From the NCBI GenBank assembly GCA_030427635.1, contig JAUIBA010000008.1:1-64000 (forward strand): 64,000 bases of DNA, written 5' to 3'. The notes under the pieces were generated by a model. The model saw only the letters and a list, made by a program, of their open reading frames with translations. It did no database searches and had not been told where the DNA came from. This document shows, piece by piece, positions 26,301-35,042 of the stretch. Within the stretch, counting starts at the first letter, position 1. Each line of letters opens with the position of its first letter. Both the position numbers and the translations under genes were made by a program. Source of the DNA: Bacteroidia bacterium. GTDB lineage: Bacteria > Bacteroidota > Bacteroidia > Chitinophagales > Chitinophagaceae.

Positions 26301-27074
26301 TCAGCGAATGGGCATGCGATTGATGTCCTGACGCTTGAAAGTATGAGTACCGGGAGGGTCAGGATGATATTCATGAATCATAGTCTCAAACATTCCAAGA
26401 ATTGATGGAGTTAACTCAATGTCTCTTGTAATTCCCTCCAACTTAACGCTATGAATTTTGAGACCCTTTACAGTAACCGGGCTGTAGCCTAAATAACGAA
26501 CATGCAATATATACTTACCGCCTTTCAATGCTCCGAAAAAGTATGCCCCCTCAAGATCTGTAATCACTTCAGCGACAACTGAACTTCCTTTGCTCAGACT
26601 AACAGTAGCTCCAATAATGGGTACTTTCTTTTCATCCAACACAACACCTTTTATGAAACCCTGGCATGTGGTATCTGCGTTTCGCTTAGGAAGTGTTTCG
26701 GTAGTTGTTGGCTGTTCAATTAAAGGTGCGCGCGCTTGTGCATACGCATCCGTTCCCTGTACAAAAATGAGCACAAGCCCCATAGCTATTACCATGCGGT
26801 AAAGCCTGCCGTGCGGTTGTGGGGGAATATGAATAGGGCGATTCAACTGGGTGGAAAGAAAGCGGCCACATACATGCTCCTGCTTCTTTGTAAAGAACGC
26901 ATAAAGCGCAGTATCGCTCCATGCAGTGAAGTCTATGACGGTCTTGCTACAATGGGTGCAATGGCGGCCCTGTTCGCTGGGTGTCATCTTGTTCCAGTCC
27001 TCATGGCAGGGAGTGGGGATAGATAGCTGGATGGATTTTGTGTTCAGGGTATTTTCTATGGGGTTATGGCGCAA
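26301..27074 (-). CDS. Membrane protein with Cys-rich N-terminus and carboxypeptidase-like regulatory domain (paralogue A)
   Basis: A 257-residue protein of unknown function. The N-terminal ~90 residues hold a conserved cysteine/histidine module (PCHEDWNKMTP, GRHCTHCSKTVIDF and VCGRF) that looks like a metal-binding cytoplasmic domain. One membrane helix follows (about 94-112, MVIAMGLVLIFVQG). The C-terminal part is a carboxypeptidase-D-regulatory beta-sandwich (GFIKGVVLDEKKVPIIGATV, GKYILHVRYLGY). This layout is common but uncharacterised in Bacteroidota. It follows paralogue B by 20 bases, probably in one operon. Confidence 0.75.
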   Translation of the reverse strand: MRHNPIENTLNTKSIQLSIPTPCHEDWNKMTPSEQGRHCTHCSKTVIDFTAWSDTALYAFFTKKQEHVCGRFLSTQLNRPIHIPPQPHGRLYRMVIAMGLVLIFVQGTDAYAQARAPLIEQPTTTETLPKRNADTTCQGFIKGVVLDEKKVPIIGATVSLSKGSSVVAEVITDLEGAYFFGALKGGKYILHVRYLGYSPVTVKGLKIHSVKLEGITRDIELTPSILGMFETMIHEYHPDPPGTHTFKRQDINRMPIR

Positions 27075-27094
27075 TCAGCGATAAATGACACATG

Positions 27095-27913
27095 TTATTT
27101 AGCCGACTTCTTTGTTGTGCTATCAGTTTTGAAATTTAGGTGCTGATAGTTAGGATATTGAGGGACAAATAAATTCGATATCATTGGAGCACCTGTCGCT
27201 ATTGTCGTAATTTCTTCTGGCATAACCAAGCGCACACCCTGTTGCATCTTAGGTAAAGATGCAAACGGAATTATCATGGTAGAATCTATGTTCTCACCCA
27301 ATATTACATTGATAGCAAGACCAGACAGCGCAACATTAACATCGGTTATCTTAAATGTGCGCTTTTCATATTGCACACTCAACTCATACTTACCGGAGTC
27401 TAATGGTTTTATGATGTAATTACCATCAAAATCGGTAATGGCACTTCCCTTTACAACACCAGTCTGCAACACCAATACAGTAGCACCGATGATGGGGATT
27501 CTGTGTTCGTCTGATACATTACCTCTAATACCTACAACTTCGTCCCTGAGCTGAACTACAACTGCCTCCGACCGTACCCTGACCGTCTGTGCTACCGGAC
27601 TTTGAGCATATATATCAGTACCCTGCGCAAAAATGAGCGTAAGCCCCATAGCTATCGCCATGCGGTAAAGCCTGCTGTGAGGTTGTGGGGGAATATGAAT
27701 AGGGCGATTCAACTGGGTGGAAAGAAAGCGACCACAGACATGCCCCTGCTTCTTTGTAAAGAACGCATAAAGCGCAGTATCGCTCCATGCAGTGAAGTCT
27801 ATGACGGTCTTGCTACAATGGGTGCAATGGCGGCCCTGTGCACAGGGTGTCATCTTATCCCAGTCCTCATGGCAGGGACTGGGTATGGATAGTTGGATGG
27901 ATTTCCGGGACAT
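27095..27913 (-). CDS. Membrane protein with Cys-rich N-terminus and carboxypeptidase-like regulatory domain (paralogue B)
   Basis: A 272-residue paralogue with the same plan: Cys/His module (PCHEDWDKMTP, GRHCTHCSKTVIDF), one helix (about 85-103, MAIAMGLTLIFAQG), and a regulatory beta-sandwich (GIRGNVSDEHRIPIIGATV, SGKYELSVQYEK). The first ~95 codons are almost identical in DNA to paralogue A (compare 27620-27900 with 26760-27030), while the outer domains are strongly diverged. It is the first gene of the probable two-gene unit. Confidence 0.75.
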   Translation of the reverse strand: MSRKSIQLSIPSPCHEDWDKMTPCAQGRHCTHCSKTVIDFTAWSDTALYAFFTKKQGHVCGRFLSTQLNRPIHIPPQPHSRLYRMAIAMGLTLIFAQGTDIYAQSPVAQTVRVRSEAVVVQLRDEVVGIRGNVSDEHRIPIIGATVLVLQTGVVKGSAITDFDGNYIIKPLDSGKYELSVQYEKRTFKITDVNVALSGLAINVILGENIDSTMIIPFASLPKMQQGVRLVMPEEITTIATGAPMISNLFVPQYPNYQHLNFKTDSTTKKSAK

Positions 27914-27982
27914 AGCTCACAGATTTGTCTATATACAAAGACGTAAAAAAGCAGACTGGTCTTTGCAGGCGTTTACGAAATA

Positions 27983-28345
27983 TCAATACTGCCCGGTGCC
28001 TAGCAGCACCAGCGTGCAGGCTTCCATCACCTTTATGCCATTGGCGGTAGCCAGCTCTTCCAGCTCTTCGTTCTCTGTACCCGGGTTGAAGATGATGCGG
28101 CGCGGCTTTAATGACATAATGTAGTCGTAGTACTCCTTCTGATGGTCGGGATTTACGTACATAGTAACGGTATCTATCTCCTCTGTTTCCGGCGGTGCTG
28201 TAACTATATCTACTCCTGCCACAGCGCCGGCCTTACGGCCCAGCGCTACTATATCATGTCCATGCTGCTGCAGCCGTAGTATAGCCATGTTACTGTAGCG
28301 TGCCGGATTTTCAGATGCACCCAGAACCAATGTTTTATTCTTCAT
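27983..28345 (-). CDS. CoA-binding protein (YccU-like Rossmann fold)
   Basis: A 120-residue single-domain protein of the CoA_binding_2 family. The N-terminal nucleotide-loop segment is KTLVLGASENPARYSN, followed by GRKAGAVAGVDIV, TVTMYVNPDHQKEYYDYI and the C-terminal FNPGTENEELEELA with VMEACTLVLL. Members bind CoA or acyl-CoA and resemble the N-terminus of succinyl-CoA synthetase alpha; their role is largely unknown. A strong terminator lies upstream (28371-28408), so it is probably transcribed separately from the iron-sulfur genes. Confidence 0.85.
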   Translation of the reverse strand: MKNKTLVLGASENPARYSNMAILRLQQHGHDIVALGRKAGAVAGVDIVTAPPETEEIDTVTMYVNPDHQKEYYDYIMSLKPRRIIFNPGTENEELEELATANGIKVMEACTLVLLGTGQY

Positions 28346-28361
28346 ACCGTTTATCTTTTAC

Positions 28362-28408
28362 CATATAAAGTTACACCTCTGCAGGCATCCAATCCGGCAG
28401 AGGTGTAA
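28362..28408 (-). terminator. Terminator after the CCG-domain iron-sulfur gene
   Basis: TTACACCTCTGC and GCAGAGGTGTAA form a perfect 12-pair stem around a 14-base loop, 30 bases after the minus-strand stop at 28438. The minus-strand sequence after the stem is CTTTATAT, a weak T-tract. Confidence 0.65.
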
Positions 28409-28437
28409 TATTTCAGATAGTATTCACAAATACAGCG

Positions 28438-29214
28438 CTACAGCGACATAGCTACCATCTCAGCTATATCCAGCACTTTTACGCTGTCTTCTTTTTCCTT
28501 GTTCTTCACGCCATCCATCAGCATGGTAGTACAGAAGGGACAGTTGGCCGCTATGACCGTAGCACCCGTTTCCAGCGCCTGCTCAGCCCTGTCAAAATTG
28601 ACACGGGTAGTACCCTGCTCTTCTTCCTTAAACATCTGCGCACCACCGGCTCCGCAGCACATACCATTGCTACGGCAGCGCTTCATCTCTACCAGCTCGG
28701 TATCAAATGCCTGCAGCACCTCACGTGGCGCCTCATAAATACCATTACCACGCCCCAGATAGCAGCTATCATGGTAGGTAATCTTCTTACCCTTGAATGC
28801 GCCGCCGTCTTTCAGCACCACCTTACCGTCATTGATAAGTTGCTGCAGGAAGGTGGTATGATGCATTACTTCATAGTTGCCTCCCAGTTTAGGATATTCA
28901 TTCTTAAATACGTTGAAACAGTGAGGGCATATGGTTACTACCTTCTTTATGCCGTATGCATTGAGGGTATTAATGTTGTTATATGCCATCATCTGAAACA
29001 GGAATTCATTACCTGCCCTGCGTGCAGGGTCGCCGGTACACATTTCTTCCTTGCCCAGTATGGCAAACTTTATACCTACCTTATCCAGTATCTGTACAAA
29101 TGCCTTTGTGATACGCTGAGCACGCTGGTCGAAAGAGCCTGCACAACCTACCCAGAACAGTACTTCCGGTGTTTCTCCATTCGCGGCATATTCTGCCATA
29201 CTTTTTACCTGCAT
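28438..29214 (-). CDS. (Fe-S)-binding protein with two CCG domains (HdrB/GlpC/LldE-like)
   Basis: Electron-transfer protein with two cysteine-rich CCG domains. The first includes VLFWVGCAGS and VTICPHCFNVFKNEYP; the second includes YHDSCYLGRGNG, CCGAGGAQMF and ANCPFCTTMLMDG. Such domains bind non-cubane or [4Fe-4S] clusters in heterodisulfide-reductase-like complexes. It follows the membrane iron-sulfur gene (29277-30590) by 62 bases on the same strand, and the two together resemble an HdrD split into two polypeptides. The natural electron donor is not shown by the sequence. Confidence 0.88.
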   Translation of the reverse strand: MQVKSMAEYAANGETPEVLFWVGCAGSFDQRAQRITKAFVQILDKVGIKFAILGKEEMCTGDPARRAGNEFLFQMMAYNNINTLNAYGIKKVVTICPHCFNVFKNEYPKLGGNYEVMHHTTFLQQLINDGKVVLKDGGAFKGKKITYHDSCYLGRGNGIYEAPREVLQAFDTELVEMKRCRSNGMCCGAGGAQMFKEEEQGTTRVNFDRAEQALETGATVIAANCPFCTTMLMDGVKNKEKEDSVKVLDIAEMVAMSL

Positions 29215-29276
29215 ATTACCGAGATGACTTTCTATTTAATATCGGATACCTACTATTATCTGCCTGCTGCTGTCTG

Positions 29277-30590
29277 TCAGTTCACATCGTTAACCCATGC
29301 ATCCCTGTCGTCAGGACTGAATTTCCATGGGGCCATATTATTCTCCACATTACCAAACATAAGGTTCCACTCCTGCGGTGCACTACTTTCTTCCATTATC
29401 AGATTGCGGCGCAGCTGCATGATAATGTCCAGCGGATCAATGGTAACGGGACATGCTTCCACACATGCCTGACAAGTGGTACAGGCACGCAACTCTTCTA
29501 CTGATATATAGTCATGTAACAGCGACTTCCCATCTTCCTTAAACTCACCGTTCTCATTGATGTTTTTACCTACTTCCTCCAGCCTGTCGCGCGTATCCAT
29601 CATTATCTTACGTGGCGATAATTTTTTACCCGTCATATTGGCCGGACAGGATGCAGAGCATCGGCCACATTCTGTACAGGAGTATGCATCAAGCAGGTTT
29701 TTCCAGCTCAGGTCCATAACATCCTTTGCACCAAAACGTGTAGGCGCAGCTGCATCGGCAGGGGCCTTATCAGGCTCCATCATATACAGCACCTCGTTTT
29801 GTATCTCCTGCATATTCTTCACCTCGCCCTGAGGTACCAGTTTAGCATAATAGGCATTAGGGAATGCCAGTATTATGTGCAGGTGCTTGGAGTACGGCAG
29901 ATAGTTAAGGAATAACAGCACACCTATTATATGCAGCCACCAGCAGGTACGCTCCAGCGCTACAAGACTTCCCTCAGACATGCCTGAGAACAGCCCCATA
30001 AGATGCTGTGATATCCAGAAGGGTTCTGTGCGCGTATAATGCTCGCCCCCCATCTGCTGCAGATTGAGGTCGGCAGCATTCATGATGAGGAAAAACGACA
30101 TAAGAACGACCTCTGTGATGAGGATAAGATTGGCATCGTTACCCGGCCATCCTTTCAGCTCCGGCATGTTGAGGCGACGCACCTTCAGTACATTGCGGCG
30201 AATAAGGAATACTACACAGCCAATGAGCACCAGCAGGGCAAGCACCTCAAAAAAGCCCACGAGAAAGGAATACAAGCCTCCCAATACCGGAGCAAATATT
30301 CTGTGAGCCCCCGTGATACCATCAATAAATATCTCCAGTATCTCAATGTTTATAATGATAAAACCGGCATAAACGGCAAGATGTAAAAAAGCCGGTACCG
30401 GTTTTTTAAACATCTTTTTCTGCCCCAGGGCCAGTAAAATCATGTTGCGCCAGCGCTGATCTTTATTGTCTGAAATATCTTCATCACGACCCAGCAGGAT
30501 GTTGCGACGCAACTCTTTCACCTTCTTAGTAAAAAAGAATACAGCTGCAGCGGCGCATACTATAAATAATATCTGTTGTGCAATGTGCAT
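29277..30590 (-). CDS. Membrane-bound 4Fe-4S dicluster oxidoreductase (NarI/HdrE-like plus ferredoxin domain)
   Basis: A 437-residue protein. Five or six membrane helices in the first ~250 residues (QQILFIVCAAAAVFFF, LHLAVYAGFIIINIEI, FFEVLALLVLIGCVVF and others) resemble the NarI-type cytochrome b. A soluble region follows with two [4Fe-4S] motifs: CTECGRCSASCPA and CTTCQACVEACPV. With the CCG partner downstream, it could pass electrons to the quinone pool. The start at 30590 is chosen because a promoter-like element lies just upstream and the 20 extra residues of a longer frame are not conserved-looking. Confidence 0.88.
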   Translation of the reverse strand: MHIAQQILFIVCAAAAVFFFTKKVKELRRNILLGRDEDISDNKDQRWRNMILLALGQKKMFKKPVPAFLHLAVYAGFIIINIEILEIFIDGITGAHRIFAPVLGGLYSFLVGFFEVLALLVLIGCVVFLIRRNVLKVRRLNMPELKGWPGNDANLILITEVVLMSFFLIMNAADLNLQQMGGEHYTRTEPFWISQHLMGLFSGMSEGSLVALERTCWWLHIIGVLLFLNYLPYSKHLHIILAFPNAYYAKLVPQGEVKNMQEIQNEVLYMMEPDKAPADAAAPTRFGAKDVMDLSWKNLLDAYSCTECGRCSASCPANMTGKKLSPRKIMMDTRDRLEEVGKNINENGEFKEDGKSLLHDYISVEELRACTTCQACVEACPVTIDPLDIIMQLRRNLIMEESSAPQEWNLMFGNVENNMAPWKFSPDDRDAWVNDVN

Positions 30591-30609
30591 CAGCAAGCCA
30601 AATTTTCCT

Positions 30610-30641
30610 CGAAAGTAAAGGGTTTTGAGCCAAATGTCAAA
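30610..30641 (-). promoter_or_regulatory. Candidate promoter for the iron-sulfur operon
   Basis: Minus strand: TTTG at 30641-30638, a 20-base spacer, then TACTTTCG at 30617-30610 (one mismatch to TAnnTTTG). The distance fits the Bacteroidota -33/-7 arrangement and supports translation starting at 30590. Confidence 0.5.
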
Positions 30642-30762
30642 AATGTACATCTACATCCTTCCGATGCTTTCTTTCGTATATACCTTCTATATAGGTCATT
30701 TGCACTATTCGATAAAATTCCCGTATTTCACTACATTGCTGTTTTTTTCGGGTACTATAAAC

Positions 30763-33381
30763 ATGAATATTAAGCAAGCCGTACTCACTATCTGCATACT
30801 ACTTACAGGCATTGGGTCCTGGGGGCAAACTACTGATACAGTACGTCAGAAGGATACGGCTACCATTAAGCCTCCTGTTGTCATTGATACGGCTGACTTT
30901 TACTTGCCTGACATAACAGAAAATACCCCTACAGAAAAACCTAAAAAAAAGAGTGGCTATGTGATATACGGCAAAGTAGCAGATGCCGCTACCGGAGAGG
31001 GTATACCTTTTGCTACCATATTCTTCTATGGTACAAGTACTGGTGCCGTAGCCGACCTGGATGGAAACTTTATCTTAAGATTCCCCTCACTACCCTCTGA
31101 TACTATGCGTATAGAAGCTGTGGGCTATAAACCCAATAAACGAATACTGCATAAAGAAAAGAAAGAATACAACTACATCATAGAGCTAAGCCGCTCAGTA
31201 CATTCACTGGATGAGTTCACAATACATGCGGGAGAAGACCCTGCGGTAGTACTCATGCGGAAGATTATAGAAAACAAACCCAATAACGATCCCGACAGGG
31301 CCGAAAACTATAGTTACGAGGCTTACAACCGCCTTGAGGCCGACCTGCAGCGGCTTACCAAATCTCAGTTTGAAAAGATACCGCTGCTAAAAAATTACGC
31401 ATTCATTTACAACAATCTGGATACCGTTTCAGAAACAAAACCATACCTGCCCCTATACCTTACCGAGACCCTTTCTGACTACTACTTCAGGCGTAAGCCC
31501 AAAAAGACAAGAGAGGTGATAAAAGCCAGTATGGTGAAGGGCGTAAACAATGAAAACGTAATCAAATTTCTGGGAACGTTCCATCAGAATCTGAACATCT
31601 ATAAAAGCTATGTACCCGTATTTGACAAGAAGTTTGTAAGCCCCATCAGTGATGAAGGGCTACTGTTTTATAAATACAAGATAAAGGATACACAGGTAGC
31701 ATACGGACACAACATAATACTGGTACAGTACACCCCAAAACGCCCGGCGGAAAACTGCTTTACTGGCGACTTTTGGGTGGTGGACTCTGTCTATGCCATA
31801 CAGCGTATAAGTATGGAAGTAGGTAAGGACGTAAATGTAAACTGGCTGGAGAATGTAGCACTATATCAGGAATTTGCCCCTATAGACAGTGTATGGTTTT
31901 GTGTAAAGGATAAGTTTGTAGCCGGGTTCACTGCCTATAACTCTAAAAAGCTACCGGGAATGATAGGCCGGAAAACAACTACCTATCATCACATACGCAT
32001 CAATAACGATTCTACCGACCAGATGCTGGATGACCCGAAAATAAAACAGGATGTCATAAAACTGGACTCTGCCAAATATATGTCGGACGACTGGTGGGCC
32101 AGAAACAGACCGGATACGCTCACCAAAAATGAAGCTGCTATCTACAAAATGGTAGATACCATTAATCAGATGCCTATTACAACTGTATATAAAAACCTTA
32201 TCACATTCATTGCATCGGGCGTAAAAGATGTAGGCCCCATACAGCTAGGCCCTTATTATAACATCTACAGCCGTAATACGGTGGAGGGAAGCCGTTTCCG
32301 TCTGACTGTAGGCACTCCCCGCAAGCTGAAGAATCTGCAGTTTACTGCCTATGGCGCTTACGGACTGAGGGATGAAAAGTTTAAATATGGATTTACTGGT
32401 AAATGGATGATAAACCGCACGCCATGGACCTATATATATGGCCTGCACGTACATGATGTAAGCCAGGCTACCAACTATTATGACCAGCTGGGAGCTGACA
32501 ATATATTCAGCACCTTCTTCAGAAAATATGGAGTACCCTGGAAGCTGGCATTTACAGACGATTCCCGGCTGGAGTTTTATAAACAATATTTCATCGGACT
32601 GAGCCACAAAATAATACTGGAGCATCGTGGCTTTACACCATACCAGCCGCTGCCGGATAAAGAAATATTCCTGAATCAGCATGGAGCCTACACCAATCAG
32701 GTAATAAGCAGTGAAGCTGGTGTGGAGCTACGGTTTGCCTACAAAGAAAAGTATGTAGAAGGTCAGTTTTCCCGTGTAGTGGTACGTAGTAAATACCCTG
32801 CTGTTAATCTCTCATTTACTACAGGTATCAAGGGCGTTCTTGATGGCGCATATGACTACCAGAAAGTACGTATGTCTGTAGCTGGCAATAACTACATCCC
32901 TCCATTTGGCACCATTTATTACAATGTCTTTGCAGGCAAATACTTTGGCGTACTTCCATACCCACTACTGGAAATACACCCAGGCAATGAATACTATTAT
33001 TACAACCGGTATGCATTTCAGATGATGAACAATTATGAGTTCCTCAGCGATGAGTACACTGGCTTTAATCTGGAGCACAACCTGGGCGGTGGTATTTTCA
33101 ACAGAATACCCCTGCTTAAGAAACTCAAGTTCCGCCAGTTCTGGACAGCAAAAGGAGTTGTGGGCAAACTAAGTGACGAGAATCAAAGACTAAACCTGGA
33201 AAAAGGGTATCCCTTCCGCACGCTTAAAGGCTCTCCTTATCTGGAACTGGGTACCGGAGTATCTAATATATTGCAGGTGGGCCGTATAGATTTTGTATGG
33301 AGAGTCACTCCAAAGCCGCTGACCAGTGAAGCCAAATGGCGTTACTTCGGTATATTCGGTAGCGTACAATTCGGTTTCTGA
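30763..33381 (+). CDS. DUF5686 outer-membrane protein with carboxypeptidase-like regulatory domain
   Basis: A large predicted outer-membrane protein (872 aa). The ATG at 30763 opens a signal peptide (MNIKQAVLTICILLTGIGSWG); longer in-frame starts would precede it. An N-terminal regulatory beta-sandwich (about 60-150, GKVADAATGEGIPFATIFFYG) is followed by the DUF5686 region (EDPAVVLMRKIIENKP) and many aromatic-rich beta strands to a C-terminal FGSVQFGF, a typical barrel end. The role is unknown; the family is often placed beside TonB-type transport. It is divergent from the iron-sulfur operon. Confidence 0.87.
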   Translation: MNIKQAVLTICILLTGIGSWGQTTDTVRQKDTATIKPPVVIDTADFYLPDITENTPTEKPKKKSGYVIYGKVADAATGEGIPFATIFFYGTSTGAVADLDGNFILRFPSLPSDTMRIEAVGYKPNKRILHKEKKEYNYIIELSRSVHSLDEFTIHAGEDPAVVLMRKIIENKPNNDPDRAENYSYEAYNRLEADLQRLTKSQFEKIPLLKNYAFIYNNLDTVSETKPYLPLYLTETLSDYYFRRKPKKTREVIKASMVKGVNNENVIKFLGTFHQNLNIYKSYVPVFDKKFVSPISDEGLLFYKYKIKDTQVAYGHNIILVQYTPKRPAENCFTGDFWVVDSVYAIQRISMEVGKDVNVNWLENVALYQEFAPIDSVWFCVKDKFVAGFTAYNSKKLPGMIGRKTTTYHHIRINNDSTDQMLDDPKIKQDVIKLDSAKYMSDDWWARNRPDTLTKNEAAIYKMVDTINQMPITTVYKNLITFIASGVKDVGPIQLGPYYNIYSRNTVEGSRFRLTVGTPRKLKNLQFTAYGAYGLRDEKFKYGFTGKWMINRTPWTYIYGLHVHDVSQATNYYDQLGADNIFSTFFRKYGVPWKLAFTDDSRLEFYKQYFIGLSHKIILEHRGFTPYQPLPDKEIFLNQHGAYTNQVISSEAGVELRFAYKEKYVEGQFSRVVVRSKYPAVNLSFTTGIKGVLDGAYDYQKVRMSVAGNNYIPPFGTIYYNVFAGKYFGVLPYPLLEIHPGNEYYYYNRYAFQMMNNYEFLSDEYTGFNLEHNLGGGIFNRIPLLKKLKFRQFWTAKGVVGKLSDENQRLNLEKGYPFRTLKGSPYLELGTGVSNILQVGRIDFVWRVTPKPLTSEAKWRYFGIFGSVQFGF

Positions 33382-33388
33382 CGGGCTC

Positions 33389-33874
33389 TTATCGTCCTAC
33401 CCGTACCCTGTCAGACTGGTTGTAAGGAAGCTCGTGCTGAACAGGATTCTGATAGACAAGTATTTCGTACACTTTTGCCGTTTCAGAATAACCTTTGAAT
33501 ATAATCTGCACGTCCTTTACCCTACCCCTGTTACATATATAGCTGGGCGACTTATCGGCCGCCAGCTCCCTGGGGTATGTAGCTGTGATATCTTTCTTTA
33601 TTGCATTATAGTCGCGCACATTATCCGTCTGATAAGTGATATAACACTCATTATCGTTTACAATGGTAGTTGTAAAAAGCTCTTTATTAGCATAATAATG
33701 ATGATAATAACTGTTTGCCCTGCGCTGAAATGAATTCGTCTGAAGAAAATATGTAAGCATATCTTCTTTATTGCAGATTTTTTTATTCTCCAGCATCTGC
33801 ATAAATACATCGTGCTGTGCCAGTACAACGTTACCGGCAGATAAAAGCATTATGAAGAGCAGCACTCTTTTCAT
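33389..33874 (-). CDS. Predicted secreted protein, function unknown
   Basis: A 161-residue protein with a clear signal peptide (MKRVLLFIMLLSAGNVVLAQ). The mature part has no family I recognise; it is rich in Tyr and charged residues, with YYHHYYANKELF and a single pair of Cys (Cys34 and the one in SYICNRGR). It converges with the DUF5686 gene and diverges from the thioesterase. A promoter-like TAGCTTTG lies upstream. Confidence 0.65.
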   Translation of the reverse strand: MKRVLLFIMLLSAGNVVLAQHDVFMQMLENKKICNKEDMLTYFLQTNSFQRRANSYYHHYYANKELFTTTIVNDNECYITYQTDNVRDYNAIKKDITATYPRELAADKSPSYICNRGRVKDVQIIFKGYSETAKVYEILVYQNPVQHELPYNQSDRVRVGR

Positions 33875-33897
33875 AGACGGTGGTATTTATTTTCATC

Positions 33898-33905
33898 CAA
33901 AGCTA
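33898..33905 (-). promoter_or_regulatory. Candidate -7 element for the 33389-33874 gene
   Basis: Minus-strand TAGCTTTG is a perfect TAnnTTTG match, 23 bases before the ATG. It forms a divergent promoter pair with the element at 33948. Confidence 0.5.
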
Positions 33906-33947
33906 TAAAAGTAAACCGGAATATTATAGCGACGCCGCTGTTATTCT

Positions 33948-33955
33948 TACTTTTG
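33948..33955 (+). promoter_or_regulatory. Candidate -7 element for the thioesterase
   Basis: TACTTTTG matches TAnnTTTG, 23 bases before the ATG at 33979. It argues against the longer frame starting at 33880. Confidence 0.5.
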
Positions 33956-33978
33956 GTAATATTCATCACGGTTTAGCC

Positions 33979-34413
33979 ATGCAAAACTTTCCTGTAAAAC
34001 TATCTCTTCGCATAGACTGGAGTGAAATGGACCTTTTTGGCCATGTAAATAATGTAGCTTACTTCAAATACATACAGGCTGCACGTGTGCATTACTGGGA
34101 GCTTACAGGTGTTGCCGCCAGTTTCACTGAAACTAAAATAGGCCCTATACTCTTATCTACTGGTTGTCAGTTCATTAAACCACTCTTTTATCCGGGTTAT
34201 ATTATTGTAGAGTCGCGCATGGAATTCATGAAAACCACCAGTTTTGGCATACACCACCGCGTTCTTAATGAACATAGTGAAGTATGTGCAGAAGCACATG
34301 ATGTGATTGTAACCTATGACTTTAATGTAAACCAGAAAACATTACTGCAGCCTGCTTTCATAGCTGCCGTAGAAAAAATTGAAGGCCGCACATTTACTAC
34401 ATCTGCCGACTAG
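33979..34413 (+). CDS. Acyl-CoA thioesterase (hotdog fold, 4HBT type)
   Basis: Hydrolyses acyl-CoA thioesters, as expected for the 4-hydroxybenzoyl-CoA/YbgC hotdog family. The signature RIDWSEMDLFGHVNNVAYF holds the catalytic Asp-region and the HVNN motif, followed by EAR-like AARVHYWE and VESRMEFMKTTSFGIHHRV. Length is 144 aa, typical. The start at 33979 is set by the promoter-like element upstream. Its stop shares the tetranucleotide CTAG with the stop of the convergent glucosaminidase. The substrate is not predictable. Confidence 0.88.
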   Translation: MQNFPVKLSLRIDWSEMDLFGHVNNVAYFKYIQAARVHYWELTGVAASFTETKIGPILLSTGCQFIKPLFYPGYIIVESRMEFMKTTSFGIHHRVLNEHSEVCAEAHDVIVTYDFNVNQKTLLQPAFIAAVEKIEGRTFTTSAD

Positions 34414-34961
34414 TCATACTCATACAGCTTGTGCTTCTCTATGATACTGATAAGCAGCTTATGGTATTTTGAATTAGTAGCATACCCTGCTTCACGTAGC
34501 CCCGTTGCCCATCCTTTATAATCATCACTGCTGAGCCTGAATAAACTACTGTATCTTTTTTCCCTGGCCAGAAAACGGGAGTGATCTTCAAAACACTCAG
34601 CCGCATGTTTGTACTTCCTGAAGCATTCGTTAGGACGGTCATCTTTCGCATAATAAGTATTACCATCCCAGCCACGGCTACATTTTATACCAAAATGATT
34701 GTTCGCTTTTCGTGCCACCTCACTATTGCCGTTGCCCGACTCCAGTATACCCTGGGCAAGTGTAATGCTGGCAGGAATACCATACTTTCTCATCTGCTTA
34801 CGTGCCACTTTATGATATGTGGCAACATACTCCTCTGTTGTAAACTTATGTTTGGTACGAACATGCCGCTTGTGTAACTTATTATGGCAGGAAGCAAAAA
34901 CAAGTAGCATCATTATAGCAATACAACAATTACGTAACCACATAAATAACATTTTTGGCAA
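34410..34961 (-). CDS. Glucosaminidase-domain peptidoglycan hydrolase
   Basis: Cell-wall hydrolase of the FlgJ/LytG glucosaminidase family. An N-terminal hydrophobic segment with lipobox-like VFASC (Cys25) suggests a lipoprotein. The catalytic domain contains ITLAQGILESGNGNS with the conserved Glu, NNHFGIKC, and RFLAREKRYSSLF and GLREAGYATNSKYHKLL toward the end. At 183 aa it is a short single-domain version without LysM repeats. It cleaves N-acetylglucosaminyl linkages in family members. It overlaps the thioesterase stop by 4 bases. Confidence 0.88.
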   Translation of the reverse strand: MPKMLFMWLRNCCIAIMMLLVFASCHNKLHKRHVRTKHKFTTEEYVATYHKVARKQMRKYGIPASITLAQGILESGNGNSEVARKANNHFGIKCSRGWDGNTYYAKDDRPNECFRKYKHAAECFEDHSRFLAREKRYSSLFRLSSDDYKGWATGLREAGYATNSKYHKLLISIIEKHKLYEYD

Positions 34962-35019
34962 ATATACAGTCTACATCCAAACTAAACGGCCAGGGCAGGG
35001 TTTTATAATGTCATTGGTA

Positions 35020-35027
35020 TAACTTTG
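35020..35027 (+). promoter_or_regulatory. Candidate -7 element for the 35043 lipoprotein
   Basis: TAACTTTG matches TAnnTTTG and lies 15 bases before the ATG at 35043. A T-run at 35001-35004 is at roughly the -33 distance. Confidence 0.5.
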
Positions 35028-35042
35028 TAGAAACGAATGCTT

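Noticed and set aside
30625-30762. A 46-residue N-terminal extension of the DUF5686 protein
   Set aside because: The extension precedes a normal signal peptide starting at ATG 30763 and overlaps the divergent promoter region.
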